Below are positions 45,626-57,220 of a stretch of DNA of 64,000 nt, piece by piece. Origin of the DNA: Leptodontidium sp. MPI-SDFR-AT-0119 (lineage: Eukaryota; Ascomycota; Leotiomycetes; Helotiales; Leptodontidiaceae); contig JAHLEZ010000002.1 of NCBI GenBank assembly GCA_020726505.1, positions 1,550,001 through 1,614,000 on the forward strand, given 5' to 3'. Below the pieces are notes generated by a model that was given only the letters and a program-made list of their open reading frames with translations, did not search any database and had not been told where the DNA came from. The position numbers were made by a program, and so were the translations under genes. The stretch's first letter is position 1. Every line of letters starts with the position of its first letter.

Positions 45626-47736
45626 ATGATGAGGACGTGGCGACGCTCGTATCCTCGCCTGACCCATCTCTTCCCACATGAAATTGGTGTAGGAGGAAGA
45701 GCCAGAGCCTTGGCGCTCACGAGCTGGACACCCGTGATCCGGACAAAATCTGCGAGGCCATTTCACAACGGGACATACTCTCCACCCAAATCCAATACTT
45801 GGAGACCGGTGATTCCACAGTCTTCAAGTCACTTCAAATACAGGCCCCTCACGGGCTCGTCGGCCATCCGTCTCGTCATCCTAGAACCAGTCCGAGGAGA
45901 GGATCCTGTCAGATGCCGCCTCATCCACGTCTCCCTCGACGACAATCCACAGTATGAATCTTTATCATACGCATGGGGAGATTCATCTGTCACTACACCA
46001 ATATATATCGATGGCAAAGCAATCCCGGTTACTGAAAACCTCGAATCGGCTCTCGTGAATCTCCGAGATGAGAGTCTTGAGAATCCAAAGGACAGAGTTC
46101 TGTGGGTCGATGCCATATGTATTAATCAAATGCATATTCCGGAGAGGAACGATCAGTTCCAATAAATGAGAGACATATATGGGAATGCCGCAATGGTTCT
46201 CATCTAGATTGGCCGCTATCATGAAACTGTGGACACTTCTATTCGCGATATCGAGACGTGGGGCTTCCATACTTTGGAAGAAGGCACGAGGGAACAGACT
46301 AAGAAAACCTTTGAATTCATGACAGATATCTTCAAATTGTCATGCAAAGACGAATATGAAATGCAGCTCCTGATAGCATCTGCAACGAAACACGACTGGG
46401 TACACCTCGAGCGCTTGCTAAACAGACCGTGATCCGAACGCCTCTGGGTTGTTCAAGAGGTATACCTGGCCCGAAGGACCCGACTCATCTGTGGTCGCGT
46501 CGAATGTGAATGAACTGAGCTCTCTCACGCATGCCAATTTCTCAGCCTATCAGCATTGGCATCGTCCACAGCTTCACCATCTGCCGTCAACTTTGTACTC
46601 TTAGCCTTGGTTTCTTACGGCAACCCACGCATCCATGCTAAGCTTTCCCAAGTACCGAAGCAAGCGATCATCCTTTTGCTTCGCAACCTTTCGCATTTTG
46701 CTTGCACGGATCCGCGTGACCGTCTATACGCAATTCTGGGAATCTGTTGCGACGGAGAAGGCATTAATGTTGACTATAGCAAGTCCGTTCAACAGGTGTA
46801 CGCTGATTTGGTATGGTCGTATATTGCAGAGACATCTGGATTGGAGATATTCAGCCTTGTAAACTATACACTCTCCTCAGCTTCCGGACTGCCTTCTTGG
46901 GTGCCAAACCACCAACCTGGCCAGCAAACAGACCTCGACGTAGTCCCGCTCTTGTATCGGTCAGCATTGGCTAAGGGCCCGTCAGGGGAGTCTGAAGAGC
47001 CGTCAGTTTATTCTTCCTCTGGAGGTAGTCTCAGCGATGCGTCATTATCAAAAGACAGACTTTTTTTTAGCACTATCAGGGACAGCGGCCGGGAGAATAG
47101 CTGGTATATTCGATGTCCATGAAATCGATGAACTCGAAACGGAAGAGGCTCTGGGATCGGCGGATCCCAGGATCCCACGCCTTCACTTGACTACCTGGCG
47201 GGTTTAAGAATCTTCAAGATCAGTGACTTGGAAGCGAATGTGGCACAACACTTTGGATTTCCAAAGTTGGCTTATGCCTCCCCTCTTTGGTATGAGTTTA
47301 CAGATGTACTTTTTCGAGGGCTCGAGCAGACTTTAACGCTGAAAGTGTTCCGTGGGATCGATGACTTGCACTATCGATATGCAGTTCTGCGCGGATTTGA
47401 ACCGATCCCTTTCGATTCAAACCAGATCTTGACGAAAAGACCCGACGAAGAGATTATTTGGTCACCCTAAAACTGGCCGTGAATATGATCGCTCGTCAAA
47501 TACGAATGTTCGTGACGGCTGAAGGCAGGCTGGGATTGGCTATGTTAAGCTCAAACGTGCAAATTGGCGACGAAGTCTATGTTCTAATTGGAGGAAATAC
47601 GCCGTACGTCCTGAGGAAAGACGAAGAAAGTCATCACCTGATAACACCGTGCTATCTCTATGGTTTCATGAATGGAGAAGCAATGAATGGGTTGGAGGTG
47701 GGGAAGTACAAGTTGGAGAAAGTCACTCTCGTGTGA
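45626..47736 (+). pseudogene. HET-domain gene inactivated by nonsense codons
   Basis: Full-length HET relic. Motifs in order: IRLVILEPVRGEDPVRCRLI, YESLSYAWGDSSVTTPIYID, LWVDAICINQMHIPERNDQF, MRDIYGNAAMVLI, ERLWVVQEVYLARRTRLICG, CTDPRDRLYAILGICCDGEG, VDYSKSVQQVYADLVW, LPSWVPNHQ. The C-terminal FVTAEGRLGLAM, GDEVYVLIGG and YGFMNGEAM are also typical. The first 490 codons stay in one frame but carry stops TAA 46163, TAG 46205, TGA 46430 and TGA 46511. They sit where the family has Gln, Trp (VWIG), Trp (PW.ERLWVVQE) and an unconserved codon. All are explained by C-to-T on one strand or the other. Two more stops near 47120-47131 and a frame change near 47460 add damage. Confidence 0.88.
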
Positions 47737-48135
47737 AATCGTCTGTCTCGAATTTCTGGAGTCCAAGAAGTTGCATATAAATCGATTTCAGGCTCAAGAT
47801 GAAGCATCAGCTTCCTCGAACTGTTCGCTTCGTCTCGCTCTACAACTGCAAAACTTGTACGCTGAGTTTCCATTCTGAAATGGGAAGCTGCAGACATTTG
47901 AACGATTTTCAAGAAATTTTCTACTGTGGTTGTACATCCACTCTTGAGTCTATCGCCAAGCAACATTCGTCGCATCTTGATCAAATCTACTCAATCTCGT
48001 CTCTCAGTCCATCCATTGGCTGGAGGCATATGTGTGTGCATCAGCTGATAAGTGGGATTGGCGGTGGCTGTGCCATGGAAGCCTATGCCTGCAACACCGA
48101 AGATCAGAATTTCAACACCATCGGCGATAGTAAAG
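47737..48135. other. Spacer between two HET relics
   Basis: 400 bp; no gene recognised. Would contain the promoter of the second HET gene. Confidence 0.4.
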
Positions 48136-50158
48136 ATGTCTAATATCGAGGGAAACCTCGGCAAGTTTTGCGATTTCTGTACAGAAATCTCTCGCATTCT
48201 AGGATCAAATCACCCAGAAGCCATCGATGTGCCACATCACAAAACCTACAAGGCCTTCTTGGAGTCAGCAGAAGGCTGTCCATTGTGCAGCCTGGTTATC
48301 CAAGGTCTGCGGAAATATCGAGATGGAATTGTTGGGATCAAGTGTTCCTGTTCCCGAGAACTCCGGGTCCAGGTAAAGTATTCCCAAGGGTTGCAGAGTA
48401 ATGCTTTCGCTGCCCCTCTTGAGGACAACTTCTACTTTGATCTTTTCCGAGATAGAAGTAAGAAATCTTTCACGGAGACTGGATACGAGGCTGAAACATA
48501 TAGATCAAGCAGTAATGGTAGCTCATGAAGTCTTTGGTAGACCTATCTTAGAAGATCCGGCCGCAGAAGCGGTGGTCAGTGTCGCACTGCCCTGGATCTC
48601 CGATTGTCAGAACAACCATGTCTAATGTCGCCAAGTCGAAGACGAGAATTTACCAACTCGTGTTCTGGATGTTGGTAAAGACGGCAACGACGTCGTGCTG
48701 CGGGAATCGAAAGATCTATCTGGAAACTACACAGTTCTCAGCCACTGCTGGGGAACAGAACGAACTCTTACCACAACCGTCGCAACAATTTCCCATCATA
48801 TGGATAAAATATCGTACAAAAACCTACCAGCTACTTTCCTAGACGCCGTCAGAATCACCCGACTGCTAGGCGTCAGATACCTTTGGATCGACTCACTGTG
48901 TATCATCTAAGACTAGCTTTCGGACTGGAAGCACGAGAGCGCTAAGATGCACGAATATTACAAAAACTCCTTCGTCACGATAGCAGCGTTGGATTCCAAG
49001 AATAGCTTTGCCGGAATGCTTCACCAGCGACAAGTTCCATCCGTCCAAATTCCAGGGTCCGAGAACCTCTTCCTGCGGTGCAAAATTCCGATGGCTCGGC
49101 AGATCTACGAGTATTCCATCCTGGAGTCTCGAGCTTGGTGTCTCCAGGAACGTTTGCTTTCTACCAGAGTTATTCATATGGCGAAATCAGAACTTTTGTT
49201 TAAGTGCCGCACGAATCACAGACGTGAGAGCAGTGTTCAAGTTGGAGATAGCGTGGCCATGGAAGGCTTCTATCGATTTGGTCCCGACAGATTGAAACGA
49301 ACACTTGATGATCTTGAGATAGACCCGCTATGCTCAGAAAAGGCACCTCAGTTTTAGTACAATCTTGTTCGGCAATATTCGCGGAGGACTTTGACGAATC
49401 CGACGGATATGCTGCCGGCAATTCTCGGCGTCGCAAAACAGATCGAGAGGTATACTGGACTCACGTATGTCGCAGGTTTATGGGGAAAAGATCTGCCCAG
49501 AGGCTTGCTGTGGGCAAATGACCTGAAGAGAAGTTTCGAGGGCCCGAAACCACTGGAAACTGGAGCTCCAAGCTGGTCGTGGGCTTCTGCGACGGGCGAA
49601 AAGTACTGGCCTGAGGTACAAACCCCTTCACCGCGGGAAACTATTGGATGGGCCCCAAAGATTATAAGTGCCTCGGAGTTGAAGCTTATTCTGCGGTGTC
49701 GATATGTCAGAGTCTCGCTAAAACGATCTCCGCCAAACTCTCCCAGCACCGATGTAATCCTAGGGCAGCATAACAACAACAGTCTTGATTACGGATGGGA
49801 CTTGAGAACCACAGCAGAAGTGTACTTGTGGTCGGAACATGGCCATGGTGACAGAATTGGGTGGATGATGGCAGATGATGCGTACACAGACCCATCCTCC
49901 CACGCGTGCTGCATGGCACTGGAGATCATACGGACGCACCAGAGATATCCGAACGGGTTAAAACCCGAAGATGGCACCTTCGCTGAAACTCTGTCTGCCA
50001 AGGTGTGGTTCTTGATCGTTGTTCCCCATCCAGATGTGGAAGGGGGTTGGAAACGGATTGGCGTTGGTATGTCTGTAAATCCAGACGAAGACTTGGATGC
50101 AACTGCGGCCGATTCTATTTTCGAACGTGGTGACAATGACTGCATGTCATTATCTTAA
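48136..50158 (+). pseudogene. HET-domain gene, whole but with four nonsense codons
   Basis: Start ATG 48136 (MSNIEGNLGKFCDFCTEISR), Cys-rich N-terminal zone (AEGCPLCSLVIQGL), then a probable intron (about 48458-48509, GTAAGA...ATATAG) joining in frame to NQAVMVAHEVFGRPI. The HET block reads YTVLSHCWGTERTLTTT, NLPATFLDAVRITRLLGVRY, LWIDSLCII, HEYYKNSFVTIAALDS, SRAWCLQERLLSTRVIHMAK. It ends with LPAILGVAKQIERYTG, YVAGLWGKDLPRGLLW and APSWSWASATG. From 48401 to 50158 one frame is kept, broken only by TAA 48623, TAA 48908, TAG 48914 and TAG 49355. Expected residues are Gln (NHVQCRQ), Gln (IIQD), probably Gln, and Trp (WYNLV). Each is a CpA to TpA change on one strand, the RIP context. This class (long Cys-rich head, WSWAS tail) is different from the neighbouring relic. 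Confidence 0.88.
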
Positions 50159-51700
50159 TTTTTAGTCCTTCGTCAACTCGGTTACCCACAAACACATGTC
50201 ACTCGCTTTGGACATAACCTCGTTGGTGAAATTCTTTGCCATATGGAGATCTTCGAAGGACGATGCTTTTAGTCTTAACCCGTCCCAAGCTTTCCCTCCA
50301 TACAAAGTCGAATGCAAAGAACTGTCTGGTCTTGAAGTCTTCGCTGCAGTACATCGTTAAGAGACTCGTCCAACTCTACCCATGGTCGGTTTGAGACACA
50401 AATCTTGACTTTTGAGGAGGCAACGCTTCAACAAAAGCTCACATCCACTTCCGACATTTTTTGGTCCCGGATCTTTGAGCTTGGTAGTATCTGGCCAACA
50501 ACTCATCCCGCCATCTTCAAGAATTGACAGGATGATTCCTTGATGGCTTGCTCATCTTTCATGAATCTGACGTTTTATCATCCCGAGATGTTTTGAGTCC
50601 GTGATGACTGACCATCCCAGCTACCCATTTTCAGGCGAATCTCCGCCCTAGCCTTGGGAGCTCATGGATGCACCTGGACCTAAGCCACACGTTCGACATC
50701 CCAGACATTCTAGGTGCAATCGAATCATTGGATATTGGCCAAGCACAAGTCCACCAGAATCGCAGAGCCTCGTCCTGAAGTGTCAACTTCCGCCTGAGAC
50801 TTACCAAAATTCGATCTCATTGAGACACTATCTCGCGCTTTGATAGAATGTAGATATTCCCTAATGTATCCTCATGCCGCCGAGCCGATCTCATTTTCTG
50901 GCAGAATGAAACGGCCTCATAGTTCTGGACATCCAGCCAGCCTCAAGGGCCGAGCCGCATCTATGAAATCGCAAATAGAAACATGTGGAGGAACGGCGTT
51001 TTCGTGATGCCATATCGCAATTTTCAAACATGCGGTGTCACCACTGGCCTTTGACACCGCCCAAAGATGTCGATTGCGCCCAGCCAAGTGAAGTTACACA
51101 CGTTGCGTTCATGTAAGACAGCTTCCCGTGAATGCGGCATTCCGATCTGAAGTGCAATCGTGCCAGGTCACAGATGAAATCACAGCCGCGCAACGACGTG
51201 GAGTTTTTTTGTGTATCTTGTACTGTACCAAGTTGTTTATGTCTTCTTGAAGACCAAGAGGTATATTTATGAGAGTTTTCATTCAACTATTCTCGCCTGC
51301 CGAGCATCGTCCAGATTGAGATTCGGATATTAAATCAATCCGGTTCAGCTGAGCACCCTCAGGCGCTCAGGGGAAGAACAAAGCATGATTGCCAGGGCAA
51401 TTAGTGGACGGCTGTTTGCTTTAGAGGCTGGGAGGCTACCCATCTGCGCGATGTCAATGTCCTCTACCCTGCTCTCACTTCCCTCTGCCAACAGGTGGAT
51501 CGTCCTGTCATTCTTTTGCTTGACCTGGGCACTATGGGTACATGCAATGATGCAACCCCATGCATGTCTCAAGCCTCTTGAGGCATCTTTCTAGAGCCGA
51601 CACCAGAGCCTCGTCAATATCCCCTCCAGGTTCCGTTCCTCACTTTAATCCAAACTTGTATCTATCAATCCAGATCAACCAACAGATTCACCAAGCTGCT
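50159..51700. other. Intergenic region, possibly decayed DNA
   Basis: 1.5 kb without an open frame of note on either strand between 50160 and 51000; short scraps such as HLDLSHTFDIPDILGAIESL hint at a dead gene but I cannot name it. Confidence 0.4.
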
Positions 51701-53348
51701 ATGATGTTATGTAGGATTGTTCTTTTCCCGTTGATCACCGCAGTCTCCGGGCTTCGATGGGTCGGGCCACAAGAAACCATCTCTGCAACCGCAACTGCGG
51801 ACTGGACCCCGGCTCCAACAAAGGTCACAGAGAATACAGCGCATGAACTCTTCGGGAGAAGCCTGTATCCAGCAAATCTTTGCGGGGCGCAAGTATCTCT
51901 TCTGCCAGGCTTCTAATGGCGCTGACAGGTTAGCAGGCAAGGTTCATATTATGTGAAAGCATATTGCGGAGACAAATCCTACTGTGCGTGGTTCACCGAT
52001 ATCAAGGTCGTAGGATGTTGCTCCAGCGGAGGAGCTTGTGATGCTGTGTATACATCTTGTATAGACCAAAGGGATGATACCCCACAAGGCGAATATATCC
52101 CTGGGGTGTTTACTTGGTAAGTGAAGCCGCACCCTGAACACCCTGAACACCCTGAACACCCTGAATTCGTCGATTTGCGGCTTCGTGCTGACTTGCCCGC
52201 CAAGCACCAACCTCTGCTACCGCAATACATTCCCCAATGGCTATTACCAATATGGTTGTGGGAGTACGTCGATAGGGGAAACGGTAGTTTATTCATGGCC
52301 TGGTGATAACCCAGAAGTCTCGATTGCGATTCTGTATACCGGAGGTGCCTTCAAGGAGACGACAGCTCCTACTTCAACCATTCTAATTGATACTTCGACT
52401 TCGGAAGCAGAGGAAACATCAACGACATCAACAAATCCACTTCCAAGCTCTAAATCAGTAACGACAAGTTCTGTTGAATCAACAGAATCTCCCGCAAGTC
52501 CTACGACTGTGACCAGAAGCCCACGCCCACCAAGTCCTCCCAGTGAAGGTTCAACCATCGTCACCACCGTCGCAGCGACTTCGCGGAAAGCCTCCTCAAC
52601 GATTTCGAGCTCCGCCAGTGAAACTTCTGATGCCGCCAGGACAGAACCAAAAGGGCAGAGCAAAGGACTGTCGGAGGGTGCCAAGATTGCAATCGGTGTT
52701 GTAACAGCAGTTGTTGGGATCGTGATTATTGTGTCCCTTGCATACGGTTTCTTTCGGCGTTACAAGCAGCGTAAAGACTCGCAGCACTTTCTCAACACTT
52801 CAGCAGGTGCAAACACTTGTCAAATTCCTCAATATGACCAGCCTGTCATGGGTACAAGGTTAAATCCCACCGAGTTGTATCAACACCCTCCTGTGCAATC
52901 GAGGGGGCCACAATACCACCCAGTGCCTGCCAGGGAAAGCCCTCAAGACCCTCCTGTGCAATCAATGGGGCCGCAATACCACGAAGCACCTGCCAGGGAA
53001 AGCCCTCAAGACCCTCCTGTGCAATCAAGGGGGCCGCAATACCACGAAGTGCCTGCCAGGGAAAGCCCCCAACACCCAAGGGAGAGCGACCGTCCAAACT
53101 CGGCCGCGTTTTCATGGGAGCTTCATCCTTCGTATGAGCCTGTTCGACAAGTGTCGACGCAAAGCCCTGTCAGCCCAGCGACCTTCCCAACAGCATCTCC
53201 GCAGCGACCCAGCGTGACACTCACACCTCCTACGCCCCAATACCCACATCGACACGAGTTAGCAGCGGATGGGAGTGCCAGAATACCCGAATTAGATAGC
53301 ATATGGAACGGGGATCCTGGATGGCACGCCCCTTACCCTAGAATTTGA
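51701..53348 (+). CDS. Cys-rich single-pass membrane protein (cell-surface sensor-like)
   Basis: Start ATG 51701 (MMLCRIVLFPLITAVSG) gives a signal peptide. The ectodomain has a Cys pattern common in fungal surface proteins: YPANLCG, CGDKSYCAWFTDIKVVGCCS, CDAVYTSCID, then after an intron CTNLCYRNTFPNGYYQYGCGS. Next come a Ser/Thr-rich stalk (about 100 aa), one membrane helix (IAIGVVTAVVGIVIIVSLAY), RRYKQRK stop-transfer, and a Pro/Gln-rich cytosolic tail with three 22-aa repeats. Exon 2 ends at 52116 (TG|GTAAGT) and exon 3 starts at 52205. The first intron (somewhere 51880-51945) could not be resolved cleanly; simple splices are one base out of frame. No named domain; resembles Mid2/WSC-type sensors in architecture only. 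Confidence 0.72.
52131..52165. repeat. 9-bp tandem repeat inside an intron
   Basis: ACCCTGAAC repeated nearly four times (52131-52165) within the second intron of the membrane-protein gene. Confidence 0.85.
52884..53081. repeat. 66-bp coding minisatellite, three units
   Basis: Three near-identical 66-bp units encode PPVQSxGPQYHxxPARESPQ in the cytosolic tail of the membrane protein. In-frame length, so unit number can vary without breaking the gene. Confidence 0.85.
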
Positions 53349-54321
53349 TGTAGGCTGGTGGACGAGAGGAGAAAAGACCGTGAGATAGGGCTAAAGGGAA
53401 TTGCGAGATAACAGACATTGAATGAGGGGACTACAGGAGGCTATAATATATGGATTTCATCAACAATTTGTTCATGTAGCATTTTAAAACGGAAATAGTA
53501 CAAGTGAACAAAAACTGCAAAGTGGCTACAGCAAGACTTAATGAATGAAATCATATGTTTCATAGAATTAAATTTCTTCCTAGAGTCAGTTTGATTGTGT
53601 ATACGGAACCTTATTTCTCCTCTCCAAGAGACCCTTGTCCATTTTAAGCTAGTCTGACTTCCGCACAGTTTTTTGCAACTCAGGATATTTGTTAATGTAT
53701 TCGCATATCACGTTCCGCATGTGTTATTAATGGGAAATTGAAAAGGGTGAACTCAGCATGCGGTCGTTGTTATAGGCAGGCTGAGGGGCAATCTGGGATG
53801 AGAGACCGGTTGCCCAGTCTAGCCATCCTCTCGCCGGTCCCCCTCATGGAATATGGACCGCTCCGGTGTGAAATCGGGTCTTGGAGCAACATTTCATCCG
53901 TATCTGCAGCTGAAATCTGGTTCAGAAGAATCCGAACTTTTGAAGCGACCGGCCGGTATGATTCACAGCCGAACATGTGATGAACTCCCTTCACCAGGCC
54001 CTGAGACCGGCGAAGGCTTGCGAGGGCTTCGGCTCCCTGGATGGACTTCTGTACGAATTCTGGGCCACACTTACTATTTAGAAAACCCGAGTCAAGTTAG
54101 ACCAAGTCTATTGATTATAAATTGTCAGCTTATCTCCGGAACACCCTCCTGTGTGGATTAGACCGAACGGTAAGCGGCAGCCCCTTCCACCAAATCCACG
54201 ATATATAAGGAGGAACACTGCCAGGCTTCTTTAGAATAGAAGATAAAGAACAGTATTTCTGCTCCAGTCTTGTCCTGTAGCACTCTCTCCATCATCTTAA
54301 GAAATAGATCGACTTTGAAAT
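53349..54321. other. Intergenic region
   Basis: About 970 bp. A frame at 53738-53980 has no known domain. A possible TATA (ATATATAAGG, about 54201) precedes the reductase gene by about 120 bp. Confidence 0.45.
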
Positions 54322-55577
54322 ATGGCTCACGCACTTATCCTCGGCGCCTCTGGAATTTCGGGCTGGGGAATTCTCAACCAGATCGGCGTTTATCCAACCT
54401 CGACATTCTTCTCTCATATCACTGGCACAACGAATAGACCCCTTTCATTTGACAAGGCTCATCTACCCGCCGCTGATACTCGCTTTCGCCTCGTTTCTGG
54501 CATCGACTTTACAAGGCCAATTGAAGAAGTTGCAAGCCTTTTGAAGAAAAAGATCCCTTCAGTGGAAACAATCTCCCATGCTTTCTTTACGGGTACTTAT
54601 TTCCCCAATCACGAGAACTATCAAACGTCGATATGGTAGCTAACTTTTATAGCCTATATACACAAGGACGATCCTCATGAGCTACACGAGGTCAACACTA
54701 CCCTTGTCAGAACATCAATCATGGCTATTGAAATGGTGTCTACAAACCTGAAGACTGTTATCCTGCAGACTGGTGGCAAAGGGTGAGCCAAATAGTAGCT
54801 CTCATTACTGAGCACAACTTCGCGCTGACTGCCGTCCACAGATATGGAGTACAGTATCCTCTGAAGCTCATAACTCCGTTCAAAGAATTTCTACCAAGAA
54901 TCCCATCGCCCTACGCCGAATCAGTCTTCTACTACTCTCAAGTCGACATTCTGAAAGAGCTCTCGGCGGGCAAATCATGGACCTTCACCGAGATCCGACC
55001 CGATGTTGTTGTCGGTTTCGTTCCTGGATCCAACGTGATGAATTTCGCGCAGGGACTCGGCATGTATCTGGCTCTCTACAGAGAAGTCAATGGTGCTAGA
55101 AGTTCTGTTCCATTCCCAGGCACGGAGAAAGGGTTTCGAGCATTCCACACGGATACCTCTCAGGATATTCTTGCTAGAATGGAGATCTTTGCTGCGACAA
55201 ACATCGACAAATGTGGGAATGGAGAAGCATTCAATATCGGCGATGGAACGGTCTCATGGTCCCAAGTTTGGCCAGGCGTGTGTGAATATTTTGAACTGGT
55301 TGGTACAGGGCCTATGGAAGGTAGCTTGACTATGGAGGAATTCGCGAAGCAGAATGTGAGGGCCTGGGAGCAATTGGCTAGGAGGACGGGAACTGATCCC
55401 GAGATCTTCAAGTCGTACAATTGGTTGTTTGTACATTTTATGCTGGTGGTGTTTGATTTTGACAGGCCGTATGATTTGGCAAAGGCTAGATCAGTTGGGT
55501 TTGGGGAAGAAGCAGAAACTTTGGACGGGTACAAGATCGCTTGGGACAGGATGCGAGCCGCAAAGTTTCTCCCTTAA
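54322..55577 (+). CDS. PRISE-type short-chain reductase (SDR, progesterone 5-beta-reductase/iridoid-synthase-like)
   Basis: NAD(P)H-dependent reductase of the extended SDR superfamily; fungal members often reduce enones in secondary metabolism. Exons 54322-54592, 54653-54782 and 54842-55577 join in frame (about 378 aa, normal). The dinucleotide-binding start is HALILGASGISGWGIL. Family landmarks are FFTAYIHKDDPHELHEVN, LKTVILQTGGKGYGVQY and the active-site tract SPYAESVFYYSQVDIL, where PRISE enzymes carry a conserved Tyr. Then SWTFTEIRPDVVVGFVPGSN, FPGTEKGFRAFHTDTSQDIL and NGEAFNIGDGTVSWSQVWP follow. The typical C-terminus is KARSVGFGEEAETLDGYKIA. A TATA-like element and a CT-rich leader precede it. 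No other biosynthetic gene lies next to it, so a cluster role is not supported. Confidence 0.92.
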
Positions 55578-57004
55578 AAGTCATTTCCATAAAAGAGAAA
55601 ACACAATTCTTGTAGAGTTTTGCTATTATCAAGCTATGTCAAAAACGGCCTCATGTTTCTTTCCCAGCCACGCTGTGGAATCCAGTGTCTTGCCCAATTT
55701 CTCATCGAATATTCAGTATGGCAGCATGATCAACTCCCATTTCTCCCTCCCACAGTCTCACTTTTCTTCGGCGTGTCCAGACCCTCCAATTACATCAGCG
55801 GCATTAATACCGTATGCACCTCTCCCAAAACCATCCTTGACCAGATTTCTCGCATCGAGGCTGTCTGGCGACGAATCTTTGACATTGGTGATTTTACCAC
55901 CAGTGCCAACTTGAGATGTGGATGCAACTCCGAATCCAGAGTCGAAATCCACATTACGTCCCAACTTGGACTGATCAAAGCCGTTGACTAGTATCCCTAC
56001 CACATCCATCTTTAGCATTTTAACATTGACACGCGATGAATCTCATGGACTTGGACGTCTACTTACCGCTTTCATAATTTACATCCCCATTCTCCGCAGC
56101 TCGCCTCTGGGGACTCCGTGTATCGCCCGAGACTGGATCAACTGTATACGTCACCATCGTGCCTTCCCACCAAATCCAGCCGCCTGGTTATTGAGCTGGT
56201 GCATGACACCGGAACAGGAAGTGCAAACATTGTCGCAACCGTGCCCAACGCGATTAAAATCGAAGGTAACATTTTCCTAGAGTCTGATATCTTGATAGTA
56301 TGATCGAGAAGCTTTACGGTATGTATACGATATTGTTCAAGGAAGGTCGTTGATCTTGAGATGAGAGAACCACACTGGATAAGTTGAACTTGGGAATTGA
56401 TGCTGAATGGCTGCATGTCGGGTTACACGACAAGGATTGTGCCGGCTTGACAGGAACAAGTCAGTCTTGGCCTACAGGCGACCAGCATAAATCTCGAACC
56501 TTATCAAACGTGATTGCAACTTTGAAACATCCAAGTGCAAGACTTCCAAAATGAGGATCCCTTCGTTCCTCATGTCAATCTCAAGTATCTCGGGTTCGCT
56601 GGCTTTCTACCACAGGGATTCACTCGTCTTCGCGCTGAGACGGCATACGTGAGAATCTTGTGAGCAGTATCTGAGCCGTGAATTTAGACCACGCAGACAG
56701 CCACGAAACAAGACATTGTCGCAGTTACCTATAGGACCAAAAACTGTGCTTTCAGTTTAGAAAGGCAGGCGAAATTTCCAAGACAAAGCTTGGCATTAAG
56801 CTGCTTTCTTTGTCTTCTGGGGTCAGCCAATTGACGGACCGGTTTCAAGGGAAAGTTAAACATAGCGAACGGTCGTTTCAAAGACTTCCGAATCGTGTTC
56901 TTTGTTTCCAATTTCCTGAAACAATGCTATTCTTTTGTGTATATCTCCACTCCCTGCTCATTGAAAGGGTTGCATCCACATCATCAAAGGTCTAAATCGC
57001 AATC
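55578..57004. other. Intergenic region
   Basis: 1.4 kb. Overlapping frames around 55620-56300 lack any recognisable domain. Confidence 0.45.
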
Positions 57005-57220
57005 ATGGGTAATAATCTCCCCCCTAAAGCGATCACAGCGGACCAGGAGTACAGAGCTATGATGCTGAGATGTAAAGGACACTGGTACTTGAACAATCAA
57101 GGAGCCGGCCCCCCAGACAGCAGAAGTCATGAAGCCCATGTCCACTATTGCCCGAATGGGGTCTCGTGTCCTCATGGCAAAGACTGTTCTGAGTGCCGGT
57201 ATCAATGGCGAATGAAATGA
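57005..57220 (+). CDS. Tiny Cys/His-rich protein with N-myristoylation-type start (copy 1)
   Basis: 71 aa. It begins MGNNLPPK, a plausible N-myristoylation site (Gly2). The core has Cys and His in pairs: MLRCKGHWYL, then HEAHVHYCPN, GVSCPHGKDCSECRYQ. This shares an ordered pattern with the frame at 58010: C-x-G-H-x-(Y/F) ... H-V-(H/D)-x-C-P-N-x-x-S-C ... C-x-x-C. Two genes with the same rare layout 1 kb apart on the same strand argue against chance. The Cys/His spacing could hold zinc. No family recognised. Confidence 0.5.
   Translation: MGNNLPPKAITADQEYRAMMLRCKGHWYLNNQGAGPPDSRSHEAHVHYCPNGVSCPHGKDCSECRYQWRMK

Noticed and set aside
53738..53980. Possible zinc-cluster start (ACGRC)
   Set aside because: Only two Cys fit; the C6 zinc-cluster spacing does not continue.
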